Shown here one piece after another: positions 17,322 to 25,853 of a DNA stretch of 64,000 bases. Source of the stretch: a bacterium (lineage in GTDB: Bacteria > Electryoneota > Electryoneia > Electryoneales > Electryoneaceae); assembly GCA_020444265.1 (NCBI GenBank), contig JAHLLH010000004.1, forward strand, positions 1 through 64,000. Reading direction: 5' to 3'. Position 1 is the first letter of the stretch, and each line of letters starts with the position of its first letter. Under the pieces are notes generated by a model. That model was not told the origin of the DNA. It saw only the letters and a program-made list of their open reading frames with translations, and made no database searches. The translations under genes and the position numbers were made by a program.

Positions 17322-19037
17322 TTAGAAGCGGCTCCGCATCCAGGCAAAGACAACTCCACCTCCGGCGAGGGCGAGGATAAGCGAAAGGATTGCGTCGGCC
17401 CAGGCACCCAGCAGGAATTGCCCAATCGCGAAGGTCAGCCCCATCGTCAGGCAGACGCCACCTACCCAGGCAATCAAGTCCACACGCATGCTTTTCTGCA
17501 CTGGCTGAGGTCCATCTTCGGCAAGCCAGGCGCGTCGTACCGGACCCCAAGCACCCGGTGGACGAGTCCGTCGGTAAAATGCGACCAGCACATCTGTTGA
17601 TGCCCCTTTGACCCAGAAGGTGATCGGCACCCAGAAGACCGCGGAGACGAGGGTGATGACCACGACACGCAGGGGGAAGGGGATCGGCGGATTGAGAATG
17701 TAAATCGCCGAGGCAACCAGGGTCGAAGCGACCATCGCTGCGATTTCACTCCAGGCGTGGATCCGGTGCCAGAACCAGCGGAGGACATAGACCGGACCCG
17801 TTCCCGCACCAAATGCGATCAGGAACTTGAAGGCTTCGGTGACCGAGGTGATCTGGTAGGAGATGATCGCTGTCAGCCCGATCAGCAGAATCATCGACAC
17901 CTTCGCCGCCACCAGGTAGTGTTTGTCGCTACGTCCGGGGTTGAGCCAGCGACGATAAAGATCATGGGTCAGGTAGCTCGATCCCCAGTTGAGCTGGGTG
18001 TCGATGGTGGACATGAATGCGGCGACCAACCCGGCTATCAGCACCCCTTTCCAGGGGCTCGGCAACACTTCGAGGATCAATTTCGGGTAGGCCAGCTCAT
18101 CATCCACGAGATCCGGGAAAATGACAAGGCTGGCCAGTGCGGCGATGATCCAGGGCCAGGTACGAAGGGCATAATGCGCGATGTTGAACCAGAGGGTTGC
18201 GCCAAAGGCATGTGCTTCGTTTTTGGCCGCACTCATGCGCTGAATAACTTTTCCGCCACCATCGCTGTTGATATTCGCCCACCACTGGAAGGAGGAGTAA
18301 ATCACAAACCCTCCAAATGCACCCGTCCAGAATTCCACGGTGAAGATGCCATCAGCCGGGATGGCAGGGATCAGGGTGAGCCGTTCGGACCCCGCGGCAG
18401 CGAGGATCGGTTCCATCCCACCCGCCGCATTGACCGCGAACACCGCGAGGACGATGGCCCCGATCAGGGCAATCAGGAATTGGGCGACATCGGTGACCAC
18501 CACTCCCCAGAATCCTGAAAGGAAGCTGTAGCCGATGGCGAGCAGGGTAGCAGCAAGCACACCGCCCCACTTCGGTCCACCCCAGACAACTCCAATGATC
18601 TTCGCCATCGCCAACAGCACCCAGGACATGGAAATGGTGTTGATGGTCAAGGCCATCCAGCCTGCACGGACCACACGAAGAACACTTCCCGCACCTTTGC
18701 CGTAACGAAGTTCGGTCAGTTCGACATCCGTCACCACCTCGGCGCGTCGCCACAACCTGGCAAGCAGGAAAGCGGAGAAGAGGCCGCCGATGGCGAACGA
18801 CCACCATTGCCAGTTCAGCGAGATGCCGCCACTGCGCACAAGTTTGGTGACATAGAGTGGTGTGTCGACAGAGAAACTGGTGGCGACCATGCTGGTACCG
18901 GCAATCCACCAGGGCAATTTGCGGGAGGAGAGGAAATAGCTGTCCGTGCTCTCGTGCGCACGACGTGTAAACAATGCCCCAAGGACAAAGATGAGAAGGA
19001 GATAGATCGCAATAGTAAGCAGGTCGGAAGTGGCCAC
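17322..19037 (-). CDS. sodium:solute symporter (SSS family)
   Basis: 571 residues with about 13 predicted membrane helices. SSS-type features are an N-terminal ESTDSYFLSSRKLPWW segment, a TSMVATSFSVDTP motif in helix 2 (Na+ site region) and AAFMSTIDTQLNWGSSYLTHDLY in helix 8. It imports a small solute (sugar, amino acid or carboxylate; not deducible) with Na+ across the inner membrane. The start is 3 bp from the stop of an EIIA-type gene, indicating tight translational coupling and likely control by that protein. Confidence 0.92.
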   Translation of the reverse strand: MATSDLLTIAIYLLLIFVLGALFTRRAHESTDSYFLSSRKLPWWIAGTSMVATSFSVDTPLYVTKLVRSGGISLNWQWWSFAIGGLFSAFLLARLWRRAEVVTDVELTELRYGKGAGSVLRVVRAGWMALTINTISMSWVLLAMAKIIGVVWGGPKWGGVLAATLLAIGYSFLSGFWGVVVTDVAQFLIALIGAIVLAVFAVNAAGGMEPILAAAGSERLTLIPAIPADGIFTVEFWTGAFGGFVIYSSFQWWANINSDGGGKVIQRMSAAKNEAHAFGATLWFNIAHYALRTWPWIIAALASLVIFPDLVDDELAYPKLILEVLPSPWKGVLIAGLVAAFMSTIDTQLNWGSSYLTHDLYRRWLNPGRSDKHYLVAAKVSMILLIGLTAIISYQITSVTEAFKFLIAFGAGTGPVYVLRWFWHRIHAWSEIAAMVASTLVASAIYILNPPIPFPLRVVVITLVSAVFWVPITFWVKGASTDVLVAFYRRTRPPGAWGPVRRAWLAEDGPQPVQKSMRVDLIAWVGGVCLTMGLTFAIGQFLLGAWADAILSLILALAGGGVVFAWMRSRF

Positions 19038-19040
19038 GGA

Positions 19041-19511
19041 TCACAATTCCTGGTAGTCGGACTCGTGTTCCTTGATCAGGTCGAGCACCTCTTCGGCTGT
19101 TGAGACCGTGAGCAATGCTTCTCGTAAATCCTGACGTGTGCAGAGACGGCTGATGCGGCTGAGCAGCTTGAGGTGCAGGGATATTTCGTTTTCAGGTGCC
19201 AGCAAAAGGAAGAGCAGGTTGACTGGCTTGTTGTCCATCGCACCGAAATCAACACCTTTCGGGCAACGCCCGAAGCCAACCACCGGTTCTTTCATCTCAG
19301 GGAGGGTCGCATGGGGCACCGCAACTCCCTGACCAACCCCCGTGGAGAGGGCGAATTCACGTTCCAGAACGGCAGATACCGCTCGTTCGGGATCGATTCC
19401 CTGATGGGCATGTGCCAGCCGACTGACCAGGAGACGCAGGACATCTTCCTTGGGTTGGGAAGGGAGGTTCAGGTCGATGCTCGCTTCACTGATCAGGTCA
19501 CCAAACCGCAT
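19041..19511 (-). CDS. PTS EIIA-type (fructose/Ntr) regulatory protein
   Basis: 156 residues covering one PTS_EIIA type 2 domain. The phosphorylatable histidine is in GVAVPHATLPEMKEP (about residue 66). LFLLLAPENEISLHLKLLSRISRL is the usual helix-strand segment. No EIIB or EIIC follows; instead a sodium symporter gene begins 3 bp downstream. This suggests phosphorylation-dependent control of a non-PTS transporter rather than sugar phosphorylation. The phosphoryl donor (HPr/EI) is not in the window. Bare EIIA-Ntr-like proteins are established regulators; the symporter target is inference. Confidence 0.9.
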   Translation of the reverse strand: MRFGDLISEASIDLNLPSQPKEDVLRLLVSRLAHAHQGIDPERAVSAVLEREFALSTGVGQGVAVPHATLPEMKEPVVGFGRCPKGVDFGAMDNKPVNLLFLLLAPENEISLHLKLLSRISRLCTRQDLREALLTVSTAEEVLDLIKEHESDYQEL

Positions 19512-19906
19512 GCGTACTCCTGTTCAACATCATTTTCTACGGAATCACCCGGACGGGTCATGCGGAAGCTAATCATGAGGGCTGTCGAATCCAAGAGTGA
19601 CAAGGTACTCGGGCAACTGAACGGTGTTTGAGAGCAGTTTGTCATCAATCGGGTATTAAAATCCTGAAACGGGCCCGACACAAGGAGATGGAGGGAATTT
19701 CGCCCTTGACTTTGAACAAGGTCCGAGTCAACATTAAAAAGAGCAGTTTAATAGCTATGTGAATCGTGGTGGCCGGGGGGCGCTGGACCAGCAGGTGAGG
19801 GACACCGATACCCTTCCGGGGAATGAAACGTACTTCCTGATCTGAGTCGTCCTTCCACCCGAACACCACAGCCGAACGCGCATCGGTAAACGTCTTAGGA
19901 GTTATC
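19512..19906. other. 395-bp intergenic gap without a credible gene
   Basis: Separates the minus-strand EIIA gene from the plus-strand NYN gene, so it should hold divergent promoters. A minus-strand frame (19645-19941) runs into the NYN gene, has no ribosome site and resembles no known family. No strong hairpin or repeat was found. Confidence 0.5.
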
Positions 19907-20509
19907 ATGAAACGAGTCGCTGTCTTCATTGATGGCAGCAACTTCTACAACGGACTCCGCGACAATGTCGGCCGAATGGATGTAGACTTCCATCGTCTTG
20001 GCAAGCTTCTCGCGGCGGATTCCGAAGGAGAGTTGCTCCGCATCTATTACTACAATGCGAAGGTGGACCCGGACTATGATCCGGATAATCACGAGAAGCA
20101 GCAGCGCTTCATCACCCACCTCGCCCACACCCCCTACCTGACTCTCCGTCTGGGCAAACTGGTCTACTACCAGGTTCGTGGTGAGGACACCGGCCGCAAG
20201 CACTACGCGGTGGAAAAGGGTCTCGATGTCAAGCTCGCCATCGACCTCGTCCGTCTCGCCGTCAACCGCGCCTGCGAAGTTGCCGTCATCGTCTCCGGTG
20301 ACAAAGACCTCGCTGAAGTGGTTGAGTATGGTAAAGAGATGGGCCTCGAAGTCGTCAGCGCCTTCTTCCCGCGTGGCATGTCCGAGCAGCTCGCGACACG
20401 TGCCGACAAGGTCGTCTACTTCGACGAGAAGACGCTTTCTGACATCTTCATCGGCAACCAGAACAGCGAAGATGAGGATGACGAGCAGCAGCCGTTGACC
20501 AATCGCTAA
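19907..20509 (+). CDS. NYN-domain (LabA/DUF88) PIN-like ribonuclease
   Basis: 200 residues. The acidic triad regions of the NYN fold are clear: VFIDGSNFYNG (Asp9), EKGLDVKLAIDLV (about residue 105) and VIVSGDKDLAEVV (about 130). An acidic tail (SEDEDDE) closes the protein. Family members are metal-dependent endoribonucleases acting on RNA processing or turnover; the target here is unknown. Monocistronic, with a strong terminator at 20546-20573. Confidence 0.9.
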   Translation: MKRVAVFIDGSNFYNGLRDNVGRMDVDFHRLGKLLAADSEGELLRIYYYNAKVDPDYDPDNHEKQQRFITHLAHTPYLTLRLGKLVYYQVRGEDTGRKHYAVEKGLDVKLAIDLVRLAVNRACEVAVIVSGDKDLAEVVEYGKEMGLEVVSAFFPRGMSEQLATRADKVVYFDEKTLSDIFIGNQNSEDEDDEQQPLTNR

Positions 20510-20545
20510 GTGATTCCAGCCCGGTCCGCCAGGCTTTTTCTTTGG

Positions 20546-20573
20546 CCCGGCAAGCTTTGCTTGCCGGGTTTTT
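20546..20573 (+). terminator. terminator after NYN gene
   Basis: 10-bp perfect stem CCCGGCAAGC/GCTTGCCGGG with a TTT loop and T5 tail, 36 bp after the stop codon. Confidence 0.85.
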
Positions 20574-20579
20574 CGTATT

Positions 20580-20640
20580 GTACTCGGTGGCCCTGTTGGG
20601 TGGCACGGGCACGCCGTTGCCCGGGTTTCATTCCCAGTTG
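20580..20640. repeat. GTAC-GGTGGCCC...TTGCCCGGGTTTCA repeat, copy 1
   Basis: Shares its layout and most bases with 45745-45795. It contains the small hairpin CGGGCA-CGCCGT-TGCCCG (20606-20623). Both copies begin within about 75 bp after the 3' end of a plus-strand gene. Confidence 0.6.
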
Positions 20641-20650
20641 ATGCCCATCG

Positions 20651-20838
20651 TCATTGCGAACAAGCGGCGACCGCCGCGCTGTGTGGCAATCTGCCGTTAG
20701 AATGTCGCTCGCTAGAGCGGCAGCGGGGTGGTGGGGAGGTAAGGGGTGTGAGGAAGCAGAGCGTGTGGCGGGTCCCCTTCTGGCGATGACCGTCGTCAGG
20801 GGAATAGAAGAGCAGATTGCTTCGCTTGTTCGCAAGGA
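20651..20838. repeat. MITE-like 190-bp element, copy 1
   Basis: The left end TCATTGCGAACAAGCG (20651-20666) is matched by the right end CGCTTGTTCGCAAGGA with one mismatch, as a terminal inverted repeat. The inside contains GGCAATCTGC near the left and GCAGATTGC near the right. The same architecture and internal GATGACCG-CGTCAGGGGA block occur at 48015-48204. No coding capacity. The pattern matches widespread CATTGCGA-type mobile repeats. Confidence 0.7.
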
Positions 20839-20994
20839 CGTTTAAGTCGCCCTGTCGAAACAGGTGGAGCGGGCAAGAAGGACATCCGATAAACCCTGTT
20901 TCCGATAAAAGTTAGCCTTTTTCTGGAGCATGTTGTACTTTACCATCGTCGTGTGGTTGATTGCCGCCCCTGTGAGATAAGAGAGCCAAACAAG

Positions 20995-21014
20995 TTTGTT
21001 CCAGATGGAACAAA
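20995..21014. promoter_or_regulatory. perfect 20-bp palindrome, candidate operator
   Basis: TTTGTTCCA-GA-TGGAACAAA: 9-bp arms with no mismatch around a 2-bp centre. It lies about 290 bp before the exporter start and is not followed by a T run, so it is more operator-like than terminator-like. The regulator is unknown. Confidence 0.45.
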
Positions 21015-21177
21015 GTCGTGTTTACAAATTCCGGGGTGGCGAAAGGGCAAGAATCAAGCGGAATTCCGCACTCCTTTCTCGGTCAGTGAAAGAAGATAGA
21101 ACCGGTCTCAAGGGGGTTACTGCGACCGCTCGTATGAGAGTCTCTTTTCTTGCTTTTGATCATGATGTGAATGCACA

Positions 21178-21196
21178 TTGTGCAAAATAGCACATA
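21178..21196. promoter_or_regulatory. CRP/FNR (HcpR)-like site upstream of exporter
   Basis: Reads TTGTGCAAAATAGCACATA, i.e. TGTGC-N6-GCACA, 110 bp before the exporter start. It shares spacing and most bases with 22931-22948 upstream of dsrA. HcpR, a CRP/FNR-family regulator of sulfate reducers, is reported to use a TTGTGA-N6-TCACAA-type motif; assignment to it is inference. Confidence 0.5.
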
Positions 21197-21305
21197 CTAC
21201 CCGCGTACCTATTTCCATTTCATGTTTGGCCACGGGAAGTGTTGTGTCGTACGCCTGACCCGGGTCGATTGACCCGAGCCGCCGTGCTTCATCCTGGGGG
21301 GGACG

Positions 21306-22649
21306 ATGAATCGGGGCGTGGTAAGGTCACCACTCCTACACAGCGAAGACTGGTGGGCAGTCTGGATAGGATTTGCGGTGTTGATTGCCGCAGCCTTCGG
21401 ACTGGTCCGTCAGGTCCCCAAGCTCCAGAAATGGACTACGTCTCCCCTGGATGCGTTTCAACATGGCGCATCGTTTTCGCCTGACCAGAGCATGATCGTT
21501 CCCGTGGTGTTGACGGGGGTTGTACTCGTCCTCCTCTTCGCCCTCGCCATCCGTTTCCTCGGGGATCGACCCTTGCGGTTCATGGCAGGGTTTGGGATTG
21601 TCTTCGTGCTCGCGGTGGTATCCTACCTGCTTTCAAGGCAGGTGCAAGTGAGGGCATATGGGCTCGAATACGCGGTCTGGGCCCTTGCATTCGGATTGTT
21701 GATTTCGAATACGGTGGGTGTACCGGAGTGGTTGAAGGCAGGTGCACGCAGCGAGTTGTACATCAAGACCGGGTTGGTTCTGCTGGGTGCGGAGATTCTC
21801 TTCACCCACATTCTGGACATCGGGGGGCCCGGCCTGTTTGTCGCCTGGTTTGTCACCCCGATTGTTATCCTGGTGATGTTTAATGTTGGGACGCGCCTGT
21901 TGAAGATTCCCAGCAAAGCGCTGATCATCACCATCGCAGCAGCGACATCGGTTTGCGGAGTGTCTGCGGCCATTGCAACCGCTGCTGCGGCGAAGGCGAA
22001 GAAGGAAGAGTTGACCCTCGCGGTTGGCTTGTCGCTCATTTTCACCGTCCTGATGATGATCTTCATGCCTTGGGGCATTCGCGCGATGGGCATGGATGTG
22101 CATGTCGGGGCGGCTTGGATCGGCGGAACCATTGACTCAACCGGAGCGGTGGTCGCCTCGGGTGCCTTCCTTGGCCCGGAGGCGGAGAAGATCGCGGCGG
22201 TTGTCAAGATGATCCAGAACGTGCTCATCGGTGTGGTCGCTTTTCTGGTTGCCGTCTACTGGTGCGCAAAGGTGGAGCGCGAGGGGGACGACAAGGAATG
22301 CAAGACCAGGCCTTCTTTGAAAGAAATCTGGATTCGTTTCCCGAAGTTCATTGTCGGGTTTGTTGTCGCCAGCGTAGTGTTTTCGTTTGTCCTGATGCCC
22401 CTGATGGGCAGCGAAGCGGTGGAAATTGGAATCTTGAAACATGTGAGTGTGCCGTTGCGCGGATGGCTCTTCTGCATGGCCTTTGTGTCAATTGGTCTTG
22501 AGTCAAATTTCCGTGAGATGGCCGCCCAGATGTCCGGCGGTAAACCCTTTATTCTGTATGTCGTCGGGCAATCGTTTAACGTTCTGCTGACTCTGCTGGC
22601 CGCTTGGCTGGCCTTTGGCGGCATCCTGTTTGACAGGTTGGTGCTGTGA
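21306..22649 (+). CDS. YeiH/UPF0324 family putative sulfate exporter
   Basis: 447 residues with about 11-12 membrane spans. UPF0324 motifs are visible: EYAVWALAFGLLISN, YIKTGLVLLGAEILF, SVCGVSAAIATAAAAKAKKEELT and WIGGTIDSTGAVVASGAFLG. Members are annotated as putative sulfate/sulfonate-product exporters; transport direction is unproven. Position just upstream of dsrA, with a shared type of promoter palindrome, suggests movement of a sulfur oxyanion tied to DsrAB. The N-terminus carries about 80 extra residues including two spans. The stop overlaps the next gene. Confidence 0.85.
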   Translation: MNRGVVRSPLLHSEDWWAVWIGFAVLIAAAFGLVRQVPKLQKWTTSPLDAFQHGASFSPDQSMIVPVVLTGVVLVLLFALAIRFLGDRPLRFMAGFGIVFVLAVVSYLLSRQVQVRAYGLEYAVWALAFGLLISNTVGVPEWLKAGARSELYIKTGLVLLGAEILFTHILDIGGPGLFVAWFVTPIVILVMFNVGTRLLKIPSKALIITIAAATSVCGVSAAIATAAAAKAKKEELTLAVGLSLIFTVLMMIFMPWGIRAMGMDVHVGAAWIGGTIDSTGAVVASGAFLGPEAEKIAAVVKMIQNVLIGVVAFLVAVYWCAKVEREGDDKECKTRPSLKEIWIRFPKFIVGFVVASVVFSFVLMPLMGSEAVEIGILKHVSVPLRGWLFCMAFVSIGLESNFREMAAQMSGGKPFILYVVGQSFNVLLTLLAAWLAFGGILFDRLVL

Positions 22650-22876
22650 GGCCGCGGAAGCTGCTGCGAGTTCTGCGGTTGACAGCAGGCAGTCTGCTGT
22701 TGGCATTGTTCTTTATCGTCCTGTCGTTCGGCCCGTTACCGTCTGGCACAGCGGGGAAGGTGGTTCGCAATAACCTGGACGAGGGCATTGACGCCACCCC
22801 CTTTTTCTATACAGAAGCGGACGGGGTTGCGTCAGCGGGAGATGAGCTGAAAGAGGCCTTGCAACGGAACAGGTAG
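22646..22876 (+). CDS. small membrane protein coupled to UPF0324 transporter
   Basis: 76 residues. The GTG start overlaps the transporter's TGA (GTGA), the usual sign of translational coupling. A basic N-terminus (MRPRKLLRVLRL) precedes one hydrophobic span (about 13-30) and then a soluble tail predicted to be periplasmic, lacking cysteines. It could be a signal-anchored accessory subunit of the exporter. No homologue is recognised. Confidence 0.65.
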   Translation: MRPRKLLRVLRLTAGSLLLALFFIVLSFGPLPSGTAGKVVRNNLDEGIDATPFFYTEADGVASAGDELKEALQRNR

Positions 22877-22930
22877 CTCGTTTGGTAGAGTTGCAGGGGC
22901 ATCACAAATGGCGGAATTGTCCTGACCATA

Positions 22931-22948
22931 TTGTGAAGAATAGCACAA
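22931..22948. promoter_or_regulatory. CRP/FNR (HcpR)-like site upstream of dsrA
   Basis: TTGTGAAGAATAGCACAA: TGTGA-N6-GCACA with TT/AA extensions, one base from a perfect dyad. It lies 112 bp before the dsrA start in the 183-bp gap after the small membrane gene. A further half-site (ATTTGTGAA) is at about 22961. Pairs with 21178-21196. Confidence 0.55.
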
Positions 22949-23059
22949 AAACAGAAGATAATTTGTGAATAGAAGGGCGAAATCGTGCAGCCGGTCCCGG
23001 AAGGGCAGTTCCTGAGAGGGACGGGTCGAGGCACGAGCAAACGGCGTTAGGGAGGAGTC

Positions 23060-24262
23060 ATGCCAAAGGAGTACAAGACCCCCAAGCTTGACGAACTGGA
23101 GAAAGGCCCGTGGCCAAGTTTCGTCAAGGAAATCAAGTTGGCCGCCAAAAAGAGCGAGATGTCGAACGACTTGTTGGGCCAGCTGGAGCAGTCCTACAAC
23201 GAGAAACTTGGGCACTGGAAGCACGGCGGTATCGTTGGTGTCATGGGCTATGGTGGTGGTGTGATCGGCCGCTACAGCGACCTGCCGGATAAGTACCCGA
23301 GCGTGTCCCACTTCCACACGATTCGTGTCAACCAGCCGTCGGGTTGGTTCTACACCTCAGATGCGCTTCGCACGATCTGCGACATCTGGGAGAAGCATGG
23401 TTCCGGATTAACCAACATGCACGGCTCGACCGGCGACATGGTCTTTCTCGGTACCACCACGGATCACCTGGAACCGGTTTTCAAAGACCTGACCGAAGCG
23501 GGTTGGGACCTTGGTGGTTCTGGTTCGGATATGCGTACCCCGTCCTGCTGCGTCGGCCCCGGCCGCTGCGAATGGGCGTGCTACGATACCCTGCAGCGCT
23601 GCTATGACATCACCATGCGCTACCAGGATGAACTCCATCGTCCGGCATTCCCGTACAAGTGGAAATTCAAATTTGCCGGTTGCCCGAACGATTGCGTGGC
23701 GTCGATCGCTCGTGCGGACATCTCGGTGATCGGTACCTGGAAGGACGACATCCGTGTCGATGCCGACCAGGTCAAGACGTATGCGGATGAGGGCTTGGAC
23801 ATCTTCAACGATGTCGTGTTGAACTGCCCCGCCAAGTGCATGCGTTACGATGGCGAAAAGAAAGAAATCTCTATCGACAACAAGGATTGCCGTCGCTGCA
23901 TGCACTGCATCAATGTGATGCCAAAAGCGCTGCGTCCGGGTGTTGAACAGGGTGCAACCATCCTGATCGGTGCGAAAGCACCTATCGTGGAAGGTGCTCT
24001 GCTTTCCAGCGTACTGATTCCCTTCCTCGATATTGACGATGAGGAAGAGTTCGAAGCCTTCTGCGACCTGATCGAAGAGATGCAGGACGTTTGGTGTGAA
24101 GAAGGTAAGAACCGTGAACGTGTCGGTGAATTCATCCAGCGTGTCGGCATGGGCAACTTCCTCGAGGCCGTCGGTGTTGAGCCGATTCCCGAGATGGTGG
24201 CTTACCCCCGCGACAACCCGTATGTCTTCTACGAAGACTTTTACGAGGATGAAGATGAGTAG
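23060..24262 (+). CDS. dsrA: dissimilatory sulfite reductase, alpha subunit
   Basis: With DsrB it reduces sulfite (six electrons, sulfur loaded onto DsrC) in the cytoplasm. 400 residues; GGGAGGAG precedes the ATG. Siroheme-[4Fe-4S] ligand cysteines lie in CCVGPGRC (163-170) and GCPNDC (208-212). The inserted ferredoxin domain is NCPAKC (256-260) plus DCRRCMHC (277-283). The acidic C-terminus is typical. It is the first gene of a plus-strand group dsrABD-L-C-N. The adjacent dsrD supports the reductive type. Strong family identity throughout. Confidence 0.99.
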   Translation: MPKEYKTPKLDELEKGPWPSFVKEIKLAAKKSEMSNDLLGQLEQSYNEKLGHWKHGGIVGVMGYGGGVIGRYSDLPDKYPSVSHFHTIRVNQPSGWFYTSDALRTICDIWEKHGSGLTNMHGSTGDMVFLGTTTDHLEPVFKDLTEAGWDLGGSGSDMRTPSCCVGPGRCEWACYDTLQRCYDITMRYQDELHRPAFPYKWKFKFAGCPNDCVASIARADISVIGTWKDDIRVDADQVKTYADEGLDIFNDVVLNCPAKCMRYDGEKKEISIDNKDCRRCMHCINVMPKALRPGVEQGATILIGAKAPIVEGALLSSVLIPFLDIDDEEEFEAFCDLIEEMQDVWCEEGKNRERVGEFIQRVGMGNFLEAVGVEPIPEMVAYPRDNPYVFYEDFYEDEDE

Positions 24263-24322
24263 GCGCATCGGCCTTCTCAACCGTAAACAACAACGCAGAA
24301 CGTTTGGATAAGGAGTAGGAAA

Positions 24323-25411
24323 ATGGCTGATGCAGCCCCTCAGCGGATTACCGATATCGGCCCGCCAGATTTTCAGCAGTTCCTTCCGCCCGTGGTGAAA
24401 GCGAACTACGGCAAGTGGAAATACCATGAAATCGTCGAACCGGGCGTGATGGTCCATGTGGCCGAATCCGGCGATGAACTTTATACGATCCGTGCCGGTT
24501 CACCGCGTCTGCTGGCGATAGATACGATTCGTTTCTATGCCGACCTGGCGGACAAGTATTGCGACGGTCATCTCCGTTTCACCAGCCGTCACAACGTGGA
24601 ATTTTTGACGACGAAGAAAGAAAACGTCGCGAAAATCCGTGCAGAAATTGAAGCGAACGGCAACCCTGTTGGTGGTATGGGTCGTTCCATTACTTCCATC
24701 GTCCACACCCAGGGCTGGGTGCACTGCCACAGTGCAGCGACCGATGCCTCCGGCGTGGTCAAGGCGGTGATGGATGAAGTGATCGACTACTTCAAGGAAG
24801 AAAAACTTCCCGCGAAGTGCCGTATCGCTCTCGCCTGCTGCCTCAACATGTGTGGTGCGGTCCACTGCTCGGATATCGCGATTCTCGGTATCCACCGCAA
24901 GCCGCCGCGCATCGATCATAAAAATCTCGACAAGATCTGCGAAATCCCGAACCTGTCGGCCTCCTGCCCGACCGCCGCGATCCGTCCGGCGACCGTCGAA
25001 GGCATGCCCTCCGTGGAAGTGATCGAAGAGCAGTGCATGTATTGTGCGAACTGCTTTACGGTCTGCCCTGCGATGCCAATTGCAGATCCGGAGAACGACG
25101 GTGTGTCGATCTGGGTCGGCGGCAAGGTGTCCAACGCACGTAGTGAACCGCAATTCTCGAAGCTGGCGATTCCGTTCATCCCGAACAATCCGCCGCGCTG
25201 GCCGGAAGTGACCGAAGCGATCGTCAAGATCATCGAGGTCTGGGCCGCCAACGCACGTCCCTACGAACGTATGGGCGAGTGGATTGAGCGGGTCGGTTGG
25301 CCACGCTTCTTCAAACTGACCGGTATTCCGTTCGAGAAGGAACACATCGACGACTTCAAGCATGCCGGTCTCAGCTTCAAACGCAGTGCTCACCTGACGC
25401 ACGAGGCGTAA
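24323..25411 (+). CDS. dsrB: dissimilatory sulfite reductase, beta subunit
   Basis: 362 residues, 60 bp after dsrA, with an AAGGAG ribosome site. The hallmark [17 protein letters not shown] (128-144) and [17 protein letters not shown] (171-187) supply ligands for the catalytic siroheme cluster. A ferredoxin-like [13 protein letters not shown] (238-250) holds another [4Fe-4S]. In this enzyme family the beta subunit carries the functional siroheme. Length and motifs are complete, so the complex should be active. Confidence 0.99.
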   Translation: MADAAPQRITDIGPPDFQQFLPPVVKANYGKWKYHEIVEPGVMVHVAESGDELYTIRAGSPRLLAIDTIRFYADLADKYCDGHLRFTSRHNVEFLTTKKENVAKIRAEIEANGNPVGGMGRSITSIVHTQGWVHCHSAATDASGVVKAVMDEVIDYFKEEKLPAKCRIALACCLNMCGAVHCSDIAILGIHRKPPRIDHKNLDKICEIPNLSASCPTAAIRPATVEGMPSVEVIEEQCMYCANCFTVCPAMPIADPENDGVSIWVGGKVSNARSEPQFSKLAIPFIPNNPPRWPEVTEAIVKIIEVWAANARPYERMGEWIERVGWPRFFKLTGIPFEKEHIDDFKHAGLSFKRSAHLTHEA

Positions 25412-25422
25412 AGGAGTCTACC

Positions 25423-25674
25423 ATGGCGATGACAGTCGACCAGATCGCCGACGCGATGTACAAGGAAGTCGAAGAGGCGACCAATTTCGGCAAAAAGCTG
25501 AAACCGATGGACCTCACCAAGGCTATGCTCAAGGCCTATGAAGAGGAAGGTGTGGACAAGAAGATGTGCAAGAGCGCGATCAAGAATTTGGTCGACTCTG
25601 GCCGTCTTGTTTACACCTATTTCGGTGGTTCGTACCTCGAACTCCCGCATCGTGAAGGTGCTGCGAACGACTGA
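25423..25674 (+). CDS. dsrD: DsrD, activator of DsrAB
   Basis: 83 residues starting MAMTVDQIADAMYKEVEE, 11 bp after dsrB. It has the winged-helix DsrD composition with a conserved TYFGGSYLELP end. DsrD is a known marker of reductive-type dsr loci and has been shown to increase DsrAB activity allosterically; it is absent from typical sulfur oxidisers. A long stem-loop follows at 25694-25730, which may protect the dsrABD part of the transcript. Confidence 0.95.
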   Translation: MAMTVDQIADAMYKEVEEATNFGKKLKPMDLTKAMLKAYEEEGVDKKMCKSAIKNLVDSGRLVYTYFGGSYLELPHREGAAND

Positions 25675-25693
25675 TTTGCTGGTTTCGATTCTT

Positions 25694-25730
25694 CTCCTCC
25701 TTCCGGCGTGATACGTGCCGGAAGGAGGAG
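25694..25730 (+). promoter_or_regulatory. long stem-loop after dsrD
   Basis: 14-bp perfect stem CTCCTCCTTCCGGC/GCCGGAAGGAGGAG with a 9-nt loop, 19 bp after the dsrD stop. There is no T run, so it is either a partial terminator or an mRNA-stabilising structure setting dsrABD expression above the downstream genes. Confidence 0.6.
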
Positions 25731-25853
25731 GATGTTGATTCCTGGATCGGTTGTTCCAAAATGTGGAAGCAGGTTAGGTATGCGGTTGGGACGGCACGGG
25801 GGGGCCGTCCAAGCTGCTAAGTTTGCTCCGGGCAGGGGGCATGTGAAAGGTGG

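Larger units (their letters stand above)
20839..21305. promoter_or_regulatory. upstream region of sulfate-exporter gene
   Basis: About 470 bp without a plausible gene. It holds a perfect palindrome at 20995-21014 and a CRP/FNR-like site at 21178-21196, both described separately. Composition is AT-richer than neighbours, as expected for a promoter region. Confidence 0.55.

Noticed and set aside
19645-19941. 98-codon minus-strand frame, briefly considered as a decayed EIIA copy
   Set aside because: Does not align with the EIIA active-site region and runs into the NYN gene start.
20996-21190. 64-codon frame before the exporter gene
   Set aside because: Overlaps two palindromic sites, has a basic random composition and no ribosome site.
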